DNA of 64,000 nt from an uncultured Tenacibaculum sp. (GTDB taxonomy: Bacteria; Bacteroidota; Bacteroidia; Flavobacteriales; Flavobacteriaceae), in the NCBI GenBank assembly GCA_947497895.1, contig CANMIL010000007.1, positions 186,001-250,000 on the forward strand. The letters are read 5' to 3'. This document shows positions 9,971-17,711 of the stretch, in pieces; within the stretch, counting starts at the first letter, position 1; each line of letters starts with the position of its first letter. Position numbers and translations under genes: made by a program. Under the pieces are notes generated by a model. The model was given only the letters and a program-made list of their open reading frames with translations. It did no database searches and was not told the DNA's origin.

Positions 9971-10375
9971 AGATATTGTAATTTAAGGATTAAAGCTTAA
10001 AAATACCTTTTGTTTAACCTATCATTTAAAAGAGTTCTTTAAGCGATTAAAAATTCGATTTGAGTATATAGAAAAAGGGTATGAGCGAGATTTTATTTGA
10101 TATCAGCTAAACTATATTTTTTTCAAAGTAAAGGTGAAGATATGATGTGTAATTGATAAAAATGTGTGAAGTTATTTGACCTTAAGTTGTCTGTAAACAA
10201 ACTGTAATTTCTTAAATAAATTTAAAAATTTATTTGCATTTCATTGTAAAAAAAGCAATATTTGTAACAGTTTATAAATCAATATTTAAAGCCTATATTA
10301 CATAATTACTTTTAAAAAAGAGTTTTACCCCTAATCAAAAAGATGGTTCCAACCGTCTTTTATAAAAGTAATTAT
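9971..10375. other. Divergent promoter region with a 10-bp palindrome
   Basis: A 400-bp AT-rich region between the flavin oxidase and the sigma factor. It contains a perfect inverted repeat AAATAAATTT-AA-AAATTTATTT at 10214-10235. Just downstream, a TTG at about 10234 is followed after 20 bp by AATATTTG, a one-mismatch -7 box reading towards the sigma gene. The palindrome therefore overlaps the likely -33 region and may be a regulatory site. No gene is seen. Confidence 0.4.
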
Positions 10376-10960
10376 ATGGACAAAAATGTAGTAAAAGATA
10401 GTTCTTTAGTTAAAGACTATATAAATGGAAATGAAAATGCCATTGCGATATTGATTAAAAGACATCAGCAAAAATTGTATAGCTTCATATACAGCAAAAT
10501 CCAAGACAGAGATTCTACCGAAGATATTTTTCAGGATACATTTATTAAAGTAATCAGAACACTCAAGCGTGGTCATTATAACGAAGAAGGAAAGTTTTTA
10601 CCTTGGGTAATGAGAATTGCTCATAACTTAGTAATTGATCATTTTAGAAAGAATAATAGAATGCCTACATTCAGTGGTTCTGATGATTTCGATATTTTTT
10701 CCGTAATCAGTGATGGCGAACTAAATGCAGAGGCAAAAATTATAAGAAAGCAAATATTAAACGATGTAAAAAAGCTTATTGAAGAACTTCCAGAAGAGCA
10801 AAGAGAAGTATTGGTAATGCGTATGTATAATGATTTAAGCTTTAACGAAATATCTGAAAATACAGGTGTTAGCATTAATACAGCTTTGGGAAGAATGCGT
10901 TATGCTTTAATTAATTTGAGAAAAATTGTAGAAAAAAATAATGTAATTTTAGTGAATTAA
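10376..10960 (+). CDS. ECF-type RNA polymerase sigma factor
   Basis: A 194-residue sigma-70 family factor, start placed at MDKNVVKDSS (10376); an ATG at 10343 would add 11 unusual residues. Region 2 spans about 20-95, with the conserved DIFQDTFIKVIR and core-binding YSFIYSKIQDRD segments. Region 4 is at about 135-190, with ELPEEQREVLVMRMYNDLSFNEISENTGVS and INTALGRMRYAL helix-turn-helix motifs. This type is highly conserved in Flavobacteriaceae and is usually not paired with an anti-sigma factor. Here it is followed 61 bp downstream by a 48-residue gene and a shared terminator. Its regulon is unknown. Confidence 0.93.
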   Translation: MDKNVVKDSSLVKDYINGNENAIAILIKRHQQKLYSFIYSKIQDRDSTEDIFQDTFIKVIRTLKRGHYNEEGKFLPWVMRIAHNLVIDHFRKNNRMPTFSGSDDFDIFSVISDGELNAEAKIIRKQILNDVKKLIEELPEEQREVLVMRMYNDLSFNEISENTGVSINTALGRMRYALINLRKIVEKNNVILVN

Positions 10961-11021
10961 GCAATAAATGCAAAAACTTAGCGTTAAGTGTTTGATAACA
11001 AATTAATAAATAGGAAAATAC

Positions 11022-11168
11022 ATGACGCAACTTTACTCTAGAGAAAAGTCGAATGACTCAAAAAATAACCCCAGAAAAGAAACAATTCAATTTTTACTTG
11101 ATTTTTCAAAAAGCCTGAAAGTAATAAAATCAAAATCAAATTATCTCATTGAATTGAATTTGAATTAA
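11022..11168 (+). CDS. 48-residue conserved-type small protein
   Basis: An ATG-started open frame (MTQLYSREKSNDSKNNPRK...) between the ECF sigma gene and a terminator. It is polar and basic in its first half, then has an amphipathic segment (ETIQFLLDFSKSLKVIKSK). I recall short proteins of similar start downstream of the same sigma factor in other flavobacteria, which supports it being real, but this cannot be verified here. It has no cysteine, signal peptide or membrane segment. Position suggests co-transcription with the sigma factor; a modulator role is only a hypothesis. Confidence 0.7.
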   Translation: MTQLYSREKSNDSKNNPRKETIQFLLDFSKSLKVIKSKSNYLIELNLN

Positions 11169-11175
11169 GAGTGGA

Positions 11176-11206
11176 AAAAGCTTCAACAGGTGTTGGAGCT
11201 TTTTTT
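11176..11206. terminator. Intrinsic terminator, sigma/small-protein unit and nth
   Basis: Stem of about 12 bp (AAAAGCTTCAAC with GTTGGAGCTTTT, one G-T wobble), 4-nt loop, then a T run on the right and an A run on the left. It ends the plus-strand sigma/small-protein unit, and on the minus strand lies just past the stop of the convergent nth gene. Confidence 0.85.
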
Positions 11207-11216
11207 ATGGTTGTAA

Positions 11217-11852
11217 TTATTTCATTAAAGATTTTCTTCCTACAGTTTTGGTAATGATATCTTTTTCAATATCCCATCCGCGGGCAGGAGAGTATTCTCT
11301 TCCGTAATATATTATTTGAAGATGTAACTTATTCCAAAGCTCTTTAGGAAACAGTCGTTTCGCATCTTTTTCAGTCTGATTAACACTTTTTCCATTAGAT
11401 AAATTCCAACGATACATTAAGCGATGAATATGTGTGTCCACAGGAAACGCAGGAATATCAAAAGCTTGTGCCATAACAACACTTGCGGTTTTATGCCCAA
11501 CAGCTGGAAGTTCTTCTAAAGCATCGAAATCAACAGGTACTTCACCATTATGCTTTTCAATTAAAATCTTTGATAAACCATGAATTCCTTTTGATTTCAT
11601 AGGAGAAAGTCCAACAGGACGAATAATCTCTTTAATTTCCTCTATGGTAAGTTTAACCATATCATAAGGATTGTCAGCCTTTTCAAAAAGTAATGGAGTA
11701 ATCGTATTAACTCTGGCATCCGTACTTTGCGCTGAAAGTAGTACAGCGATTAGTAAGGTATATGGATCTTTATGATCTAATGGAATCGGAGTTTCAGGGT
11801 ATAACTTTTCTAGCGTATCGATTACAAATTGAACTTTTTCAGCTTTAGTCAT
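11217..11852 (-). CDS. nth: Endonuclease III-like DNA glycosylase without Fe-S ligands
   Basis: A 211-residue bifunctional glycosylase/AP lyase of the HhH-GPD superfamily for oxidised pyrimidines. The helix-hairpin-helix motif LPAVGHKTAS is at 115-124 with the catalytic Lys at 121, and the catalytic Asp at 139 in FPVDTHIHR. In E. coli Nth the C-terminus holds four Cys that bind a 4Fe-4S cluster. Here the corresponding end (HLQIIYYGREYSPARGWDIEKD) has none, and the whole protein appears to lack cysteine, so no cluster can form. Divergent from bcp. Close flavobacterial relatives may share the loss. Confidence 0.92.
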   Translation of the reverse strand: MTKAEKVQFVIDTLEKLYPETPIPLDHKDPYTLLIAVLLSAQSTDARVNTITPLLFEKADNPYDMVKLTIEEIKEIIRPVGLSPMKSKGIHGLSKILIEKHNGEVPVDFDALEELPAVGHKTASVVMAQAFDIPAFPVDTHIHRLMYRWNLSNGKSVNQTEKDAKRLFPKELWNKLHLQIIYYGREYSPARGWDIEKDIITKTVGRKSLMK

Positions 11853-11896
11853 CTAAATAGAATTTTATATACGATTCATTTATCAAATATCTTAAA

Positions 11897-11904
11897 CAAA
11901 TGTA
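11897..11904 (-). promoter_or_regulatory. Putative nth promoter -7 box (TACATTTG)
   Basis: On the minus strand this reads TACATTTG, an exact TAnnTTTG match, about 45 bp upstream of the nth start. It is back to back with the bcp promoter at 11947. Confidence 0.5.
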
Positions 11905-11946
11905 CAAACTTAAAGTACTAAGTTTTATCATTTATCGACTTATTTG

Positions 11947-11954
11947 TAAATTTG
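11947..11954 (+). promoter_or_regulatory. Putative bcp promoter -7 box (TAAATTTG)
   Basis: An exact TAnnTTTG match 31 bp before the bcp start codon. A clear TTG -33 element at the expected spacing is not evident. Confidence 0.5.
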
Positions 11955-11985
11955 AATATTAAAAAAAATCACAAATATCTAGAAT

Positions 11986-12438
11986 ATGACTACATTACAA
12001 ATAGGTGATAAAGCTCCAAATTTTGAAGCGAAAGACGAAAAAGGAAACGTAAGAAAGTTGTCTGATTATGCAGGTAAAAAATTAGTGTTATTCTTTTATC
12101 CTAAGGCTAGTACACCTGGTTGTACGGCTGAAGCATGTAATTTAAGAGACAATTATCAGAGTTTTTTAGCGAAAGGTTATGAAATTCTTGGGGTAAGTGC
12201 TGATAGCGCTAAACGTCAACAAAACTGGATAAACAAACATGAATTACCTTTTTCATTACTCGCTGATGAAGAAAAGGAAGTGATTAATGCTTTTGGTGTT
12301 TGGGGGCCAAAAAAGTTTATGGGGAAAGAATATGACGGAATCCATAGAACTACTTTTGTTATTGATGAGAACGGTTTGATCGAGGAGGTTATTGCAAAAG
12401 TGAAAACCAAAGAACATACCAGTCAGATATTAAAATAA
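11986..12438 (+). CDS. bcp: Thioredoxin-dependent thiol peroxidase (Bcp/PrxQ)
   Basis: A 150-residue peroxiredoxin of the BCP/PrxQ group, which reduces hydroperoxides using thioredoxin. The peroxidatic Cys46 is in the PKASTPGCTAEAC motif and the resolving Cys51 five residues later, the hallmark of the atypical 2-Cys BCP subtype. Length and the N-terminal GDKAPNFEAKDEKG segment are standard. Cytoplasmic, monocistronic, divergent from nth, with a bidirectional terminator directly downstream. Confidence 0.95.
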   Translation: MTTLQIGDKAPNFEAKDEKGNVRKLSDYAGKKLVLFFYPKASTPGCTAEACNLRDNYQSFLAKGYEILGVSADSAKRQQNWINKHELPFSLLADEEKEVINAFGVWGPKKFMGKEYDGIHRTTFVIDENGLIEEVIAKVKTKEHTSQILK

Positions 12439-12442
12439 ACAA

Positions 12443-12468
12443 AAAGAGCGATTTCAAATCGCTCTTTT
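12443..12468. terminator. Bidirectional intrinsic terminator
   Basis: A 12-bp perfect stem AAAGAGCGATTT/AAATCGCTCTTT with a 2-nt nominal loop, A run left and T run right. It serves bcp on the plus strand and the convergent hydroxylase-like gene, whose stop codon abuts the stem. Confidence 0.9.
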
Positions 12469-12469
12469 T

Positions 12470-13432
12470 TTATACTTCTTGTAATTCTCGTTTTATTTCA
12501 GGTTGAGAGGTTTTTGCTAAATTCTCCCTTAATTCCTTTTGTAATTCTTTACTTGTTTTGCTGCTTCCGTCATGACTCCATCCTGGAGGCATAAAAACAT
12601 ACTTTAACCGAGTTGTAAATGGTAGTCCTTTTTTACGAACAAAAAAGTCTTTGAAAATCTCTTTCCATTCATGAAAAATAACGTTAATAGGTCCTTTGTC
12701 TTCTAGATCTTTTGTTAAACCAAATTTTAACTTCTCGTATTCAGCTTCATCTTCTTCTGCTTGGAAGGTCCCAAAGATTCTATCCCAAATAATCAAAACC
12801 ATTCCCATGTTTTTATCTAAATACTTTGTGTTAGATGCATGATGAACTCTGTGATGAGAAGGTGTCACAAAAAAGTATCCCCACAAGCCTAATTTACTTT
12901 TGATAAAGTTAGTATGACATAAAGTTCCATAATTTTGATTCATAGCATATGCAAACATAATATGTAAAGGTTCGATACCAGCAAAGGCTAATGGTAAAAA
13001 GAACATATATCTAAATAATGGTTGCAATACAGGAGATCTAAATCCCGTAGATATATTATAGAACTCAGAATTGTGGTGAGTTACATGTACAGCCCAGAAG
13101 AATCGTGAATGATGATCAACATAATGATGTATATAGTATAAAAAGTCTTGACCGATAAAAGCCACTAACCAGTATACAAGTTGATTATCCCAAGTAATAA
13201 ATCTGTATTTGAAGCAAAGTCCCATTACCAAGAAAGAAAAGGCTTTCATTAGTAAATCTAAACTAAAATTTACCAGAGCAAAGTATACGTTCGTAGCAGT
13301 GTCTTTAAATTCATAGTTTTTAGCTTTTGTTCTATAGCTAAAATACATTTCTATGAATATAACTAATAAAAAGAAAGGTGCGCTCAAATAATAAAGCGTG
13401 TCTTGATTTAAAATATCAAACATAATTTTCAC
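12470..13432 (-). CDS. Sterol desaturase/fatty acid hydroxylase family protein
   Basis: A 320-residue integral membrane di-iron enzyme. Several hydrophobic segments lie in the first 140 residues. The histidine clusters of the family are visible: HHYVDHH near 108-114, HVTHH near 121-126, and SHHRVHH near 192-198. These clusters bind two irons that activate O2 for hydroxylation or desaturation of a lipid. Substrate unknown; in flavobacteria, carotenoid, ornithine-lipid or fatty-acid hydroxylation are possibilities. An in-frame ATG three codons in (13423) is an equally good start. Monocistronic. Confidence 0.9.
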   Translation of the reverse strand: MKIMFDILNQDTLYYLSAPFFLLVIFIEMYFSYRTKAKNYEFKDTATNVYFALVNFSLDLLMKAFSFLVMGLCFKYRFITWDNQLVYWLVAFIGQDFLYYIHHYVDHHSRFFWAVHVTHHNSEFYNISTGFRSPVLQPLFRYMFFLPLAFAGIEPLHIMFAYAMNQNYGTLCHTNFIKSKLGLWGYFFVTPSHHRVHHASNTKYLDKNMGMVLIIWDRIFGTFQAEEDEAEYEKLKFGLTKDLEDKGPINVIFHEWKEIFKDFFVRKKGLPFTTRLKYVFMPPGWSHDGSSKTSKELQKELRENLAKTSQPEIKRELQEV

Positions 13433-13491
13433 TTAAATTTAGACAAAAGTATTTTTTTTCTTTTTAATAGAACTGATAAATATCATTTTTA

Positions 13492-14133
13492 TCAATTTAA
13501 CCTTTGTTCAATCCAAGCTTTAAAACTATAAAAATTTTGCGGAGCAACACCATGACCCACAGGATATTCTGAATATTCGTGTGTTAAATTATTTTCAGTA
13601 AGGAAAACAGGAGCTTTTCTAGCCCATTCCACAGGTAATACTTGATCAACAGTACCGTGCGAAATGTAATAATCTGTTTTTATTTCTGGATGTATGTCGG
13701 TCGGTAATAATTCATCATTAATATAACCACTTAACGCGACAACATGTTCAACTTTATTAGGATAATTTAAGCTCAATGCATAACTCAAAATAGCACCTTG
13801 ACTAAACCCTAACAAAAATGTTTTGTTCGAATCGGTATTGTATTTCTTTTTTATATCATCGATAAAACTAGCAATTTTGTCTACTGATTCCTTTGCTTGT
13901 GGAATATCTGAAAATTTTCCATTAATCGAATCAAAATTAATAGCGTACCAAGCATAACCACCATAACCCATTTCATGGGGAGCTTGAGCGCTTACAATTA
14001 ATAATTCTTCGGGAAGCTCTTCAGCAAATGAAAACAAATCTTGTTCATTACTTCCATATCCGTGCAATAAAATTAATAACGGAGGGTTCTCAACCGTTTT
14101 TTTCGGTTGTCTAACTATATATTGTAAACTCAT
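13492..14133 (-). CDS. Phospholipase/carboxylesterase-type alpha/beta hydrolase
   Basis: A 213-residue cytoplasmic esterase of the abhydrolase_2 family. The nucleophile elbow GFSQGA is near 109-114, and the LILLHGYGSNEQDLF segment (about 20-34) forms the oxyanion side. The acid is likely the Asp of SHGTVDQVLP and the base His the one in YPVGHGVAPQ near 193. Last gene of a four-gene minus-strand operon: its start overlaps the stop of the DUF4870-like gene by one base at 14133. The natural substrate, a short acyl ester, is unknown. Confidence 0.9.
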   Translation of the reverse strand: MSLQYIVRQPKKTVENPPLLILLHGYGSNEQDLFSFAEELPEELLIVSAQAPHEMGYGGYAWYAINFDSINGKFSDIPQAKESVDKIASFIDDIKKKYNTDSNKTFLLGFSQGAILSYALSLNYPNKVEHVVALSGYINDELLPTDIHPEIKTDYYISHGTVDQVLPVEWARKAPVFLTENNLTHEYSEYPVGHGVAPQNFYSFKAWIEQRLN

Positions 14134-14465
14134 TATTGAATTCCTTTAAACCAATCTTGAAACTGTTCACCTAAAAAAGGAACTAATTTTTCCTCTTCAT
14201 TGATCGCTCCAATAAAGCTAACAAACCAAAAGGCAACTAATAAAGCCGTTATAGCCCAAGAAACAACGCCGTTCACATATCCTCTAACGAACCATTCAAT
14301 AATGAATGATATTAAATGTAAACCTACCATTTGTCGTAAATAAAAGCTGGTAAATTCATTTTTAGAATTGTTGTTTAATATGAAAGCAACAATAGTTCCT
14401 ATGATGGTGATATGTGCGATAAGGGCATTTGTTTTTCCGTCTTGTGCGGCTGATAAGTTACGCAT
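14133..14465 (-). CDS. DUF4870-like small membrane protein
   Basis: A 110-residue membrane protein with about three hydrophobic segments (roughly 15-31, 44-62 and 65-87) and a polar C-terminus. The arrangement, with conserved polar residues after the first segment (NNNSKNEFTSFYLRQ) and a short amphipathic end, resembles DUF4870/Tic20-like proteins often annotated as import components in flavobacteria. It overlaps the dihydroorotase-like gene by 8 bp upstream and the esterase by one base downstream, so translation is probably coupled. Function is unknown. Confidence 0.75.
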   Translation of the reverse strand: MRNLSAAQDGKTNALIAHITIIGTIVAFILNNNSKNEFTSFYLRQMVGLHLISFIIEWFVRGYVNGVVSWAITALLVAFWFVSFIGAINEEEKLVPFLGEQFQDWFKGIQ

Positions 14466-15723
14466 GGTTGGCTAAAATTAATTGGTTATTATTATAAGAT
14501 CCGTATACTTTTCCTTTTAAAGTTTTATCAAAGAAAACACTATTCTTTGAAGTCGATAAAACCTCTTTTTCGGTAAATGTGTATTCATCTTTTGTTGAAA
14601 ATAACGATAAATTGGCTTTACTATTTTCCTGAATACCGTTAAACTCAATTCCAAAACGTTGCTTTGGAGTGATTGATAAAGATCTTTGTATTGTTTCTAA
14701 GTCAAGAATAGTATTTAAAGCACCGAAAGCACTTTCAAATCCAATGGTTCCATCTTTAGCAGTTGAAAACTCAACTTTTTTGTATTCTACGTCGATAGGA
14801 TTATGATCTGTAGTAATAATATCTATCGTCCCATTCTTTACACCTTCAATTAAAGCGTTAGTATCTTCTTTCGTTCGTAAAGGTGGATTAACTTTTTTAT
14901 TAGCGTCAAAACCGTGAAGTTCATCGTCTGTTAAGAACAAATTATGAATGCTCACACTACATGTAATATCCAATCCTTTTTCCTTGGCTTCTTTAATTAG
15001 ACTTACAGATTTCGCTGTTGATATGGTAGGAATGTGTAATTTACCACCAGTATATTCTAATAAAAATATATCTCTTGCTATTTGAATTTCTTCAGCTAAG
15101 GAAGGAATTCCTTTTAAACCGAGAATAGTACTATTCACACCTTCATTGGCAACACCTTCTCCAGCAATGGCTTTGTTTTTTGGAAAACTCATTACTAAAC
15201 CATCAAAATTTTGAGCATACAACAACGCTATTTTTAATAGGTTATCATTGGCAATAGGCCTCTTATAGTCTCCAAATGCGATGGCTCCTGATTGTTGCAT
15301 ATCAAATAATTCAGCCATTTCAATACCTTCACTTTTTTGTGTTAAAGCTCCAATAGGAAATAAATCAGTTACAAAACCATTCGCTTTATTAATTAAAAAC
15401 TCAATAGCCGCTTTATTCTCAGTAATTGGCTGTGTATTTGGGTTTACAGCAACAGCCGTAAAACCGCTCTTGGCGGCAACATTTAGCCCATGTTGAATGG
15501 TTTCCCTTTCTTCATATCCAGGTTCTCCTAGTGATACACTTGTATCAAACCAACCAGTAGAAACATGTAAATCATCTAATTCTACGATTTGATATTCATC
15601 TTCAGTAGGAATGTTATTATCAATTTTTGAAATGGTTCCGTCAACAATTAAAATATCTTTAGTTTGATTATGAAACGGACTAGAAGTGTCTATAATAGTA
15701 GCCGATTTAAGCAGCGTTGTCAT
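14458..15723 (-). CDS. Dihydroorotase-like protein, metal-site histidines lost
   Basis: A 421-residue member of the dihydroorotase/cyclic amidohydrolase superfamily. The family landmark DxHxHxREPG reads DTSVSLGEPG at 60-69: both metal histidines are Ser (62, 64) and the substrate Arg is Gly (66). The later ligands are also changed: the His after strand 5 aligns with Ser179 and the second His of HxxHxST is Thr233. The Asp equivalents (152, 306) remain. Such non-catalytic homologues, e.g. PyrC' of Pseudomonas, can act as scaffolds for aspartate transcarbamoylase; whether that holds here is inference. It overlaps the BatA-domain gene by 4 bp (ATGA). Confidence 0.9.
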   Translation of the reverse strand: MTTLLKSATIIDTSSPFHNQTKDILIVDGTISKIDNNIPTEDEYQIVELDDLHVSTGWFDTSVSLGEPGYEERETIQHGLNVAAKSGFTAVAVNPNTQPITENKAAIEFLINKANGFVTDLFPIGALTQKSEGIEMAELFDMQQSGAIAFGDYKRPIANDNLLKIALLYAQNFDGLVMSFPKNKAIAGEGVANEGVNSTILGLKGIPSLAEEIQIARDIFLLEYTGGKLHIPTISTAKSVSLIKEAKEKGLDITCSVSIHNLFLTDDELHGFDANKKVNPPLRTKEDTNALIEGVKNGTIDIITTDHNPIDVEYKKVEFSTAKDGTIGFESAFGALNTILDLETIQRSLSITPKQRFGIEFNGIQENSKANLSLFSTKDEYTFTEKEVLSTSKNSVFFDKTLKGKVYGSYNNNQLILANHA

Positions 15724-17669
15724 GATTTGAAGAATTTTAAGATCAAAATTTCAAAGAGCAAAGATACAATGGAAAGTGCTAAAAACCATTTCCAAAGCCA
15801 TTGAACTTCATTTTTTTTCTTAATACTATCTAATGTGCTTTTTACAGAGGTAGATATATTTAGGTTTTCTTTTTGGTTTACAATGTTTTGAGTGTTTGCA
15901 AAAGCAAGAAGACTTTCTTTGTTACTATAATTGAAAGCAATGTGTTTTAAAGTGTCCTTTCGTTTCAAAATATAATTGAAACCAGATTGTCTTGGTTGAT
16001 CGGTAGTTGTAACTCTTATTTTGTTTTGAAAAACTTGTTGAAGTGGAATGAAAGAGTTGTTATTGTTAGCAATAGTTAAAACAGCTTCTTTACCAAACGA
16101 GTCATTAATATCGATACTATTTTTCTTTTCTATGGTGTAGTATAGTTCAGTTATCTTCAAACTTTGCTTACCGATATTGTAGAATATAGGCACAATTAAA
16201 GGAGAGTTACTAAAATTGCTATATTTCTTATTTAATGGACTTGAAACCCAGAAAATAGATGCGGCTTGTGATTTAACTTTTGAAATAAAATCCTTTTTAT
16301 TCTCGTATGATAGAATACTAGTGGCACTCGGTAAACTTGTGTGGAAAGAAATCGTAGTATGAGGATATTGGAAATTACGAACATTTTTTTCGAAAACATT
16401 ACTGAAAATTGGATGCTTGAAATTGATATTCGTGATTTTTAAGCTATCAGTTTTTTTCTCAAATGCTGAAGCTTTTATATTTAACTTTCCAAATAAGCTT
16501 TGGTATGATACCAGATTACTATTTGCGTTTGGAATAACGATTAAGTTACCTCCATTTTCAACATAATCTTTCAAGCTTTCTTGCATCGAAAGAGGAATGT
16601 CTTCTAATTCATTCAAAATTACTAATTGCTGTTTAGCAATAGCATTATAATTTGTTTTTTGTAATGACGTTTGGGAAAAGTTAAACTCATCCGACGTGTA
16701 AATCTTAGGTAAAGAAGAACTATGAGACCCAATAGATAAAACATTAATTTTTTCGTTAGTGGTTAACGTAAAATAAAAAGTGTTATCGAAGTTATAAGCA
16801 TCGCTGTAGTTTATTGCCAATTTACCTAATAAAACTGGTGCTTTTTGAATTGAAAAAGTTACATTTTTGGTAGCGTTTTCTTCAATGTCAAATGTCTGTT
16901 TATTTATTAATGTTTCGTCATTGTAAATGGCAATTGGAACGTTCTTTTTTTCGATTCCTTGATTTTTTACCACAATGTTAACCTCCATTGTATTGGCTTT
17001 GTTGTTTTCTATGTAAACACTATCAATTGAAATATTTTCTTTTAATTGAGGAGTCAATTGAACCAATGAAAGATCATAATCAATGTCTTCAAATTGCTTT
17101 TCTTCCATATTTTGAAAATCTGAAATAAAAACCTTTTTAAAAGAAGAAACATCACTGTTTTTAAAGGCAGCCATTTTAAGAAGCACATCAGAGATACTTT
17201 TTTGAGAAGCAGAGTTTTTTACTTCGAAAAGAATATCTTTTAATTCACTGGTAGTTTTGTTAGGGTAAAAATTGGTGTTTGTTTGCAGAGAATAGGTACT
17301 ATTTTCTGATAAGTTTTCCACTAAATCTTGAATAGCTATTTGTAAAAGATCACCTCTATTACCCTTTGTTTGTGTACTTAGTGAATTATCTAAATAAATG
17401 GAATAGTGTAATTTTTCATTTGCTTTTCTATTGCTAAAATAAGGTTGGGCAAAGGCTAAAATTAGAAATGCAAGTAATAGCAGTCTCGTAAACAAAATTA
17501 GCCATTTTTTTATGCGAGAGCTTTTACGAGTTTGCAAAGCTAATTTTTGTAAAAATGCCACATTGGTAAAAGGAACTTTTACGAAACGTTGCAATTGAAA
17601 TAAATGCACTATTATAGGTATTAACAGTAGTGCTAAAAAGTATAAGATTTCAGGGTGTTTAAACTGCAT
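15720..17669 (-). CDS. BatA-domain membrane protein
   Basis: A 649-residue protein opening with the aerotolerance regulator N-terminal (BatA) signature: MQFKHPEILYFLALLLIPII, then LQRFVKVPFTNVAFLQKL, then a second membrane helix (about 59-75). The middle is a large soluble region with Ser/Asn/Lys-rich strands and weak resemblance to a von Willebrand-A fold (YLDNSLST near 99). A C-terminal membrane helix (about 630-645) follows. Its job is unknown; BatA-type proteins are membrane-linked and often act in envelope integrity or stress. First gene of the operon with the dihydroorotase-like, DUF4870-like and esterase genes. Confidence 0.85.
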   Translation of the reverse strand: MQFKHPEILYFLALLLIPIIVHLFQLQRFVKVPFTNVAFLQKLALQTRKSSRIKKWLILFTRLLLLAFLILAFAQPYFSNRKANEKLHYSIYLDNSLSTQTKGNRGDLLQIAIQDLVENLSENSTYSLQTNTNFYPNKTTSELKDILFEVKNSASQKSISDVLLKMAAFKNSDVSSFKKVFISDFQNMEEKQFEDIDYDLSLVQLTPQLKENISIDSVYIENNKANTMEVNIVVKNQGIEKKNVPIAIYNDETLINKQTFDIEENATKNVTFSIQKAPVLLGKLAINYSDAYNFDNTFYFTLTTNEKINVLSIGSHSSSLPKIYTSDEFNFSQTSLQKTNYNAIAKQQLVILNELEDIPLSMQESLKDYVENGGNLIVIPNANSNLVSYQSLFGKLNIKASAFEKKTDSLKITNINFKHPIFSNVFEKNVRNFQYPHTTISFHTSLPSATSILSYENKKDFISKVKSQAASIFWVSSPLNKKYSNFSNSPLIVPIFYNIGKQSLKITELYYTIEKKNSIDINDSFGKEAVLTIANNNNSFIPLQQVFQNKIRVTTTDQPRQSGFNYILKRKDTLKHIAFNYSNKESLLAFANTQNIVNQKENLNISTSVKSTLDSIKKKNEVQWLWKWFLALSIVSLLFEILILKFFKS

Positions 17670-17711
17670 GCATTAAAAAATGCCTAATATAACCAAAAGA
17701 TTCCGTTCTGA

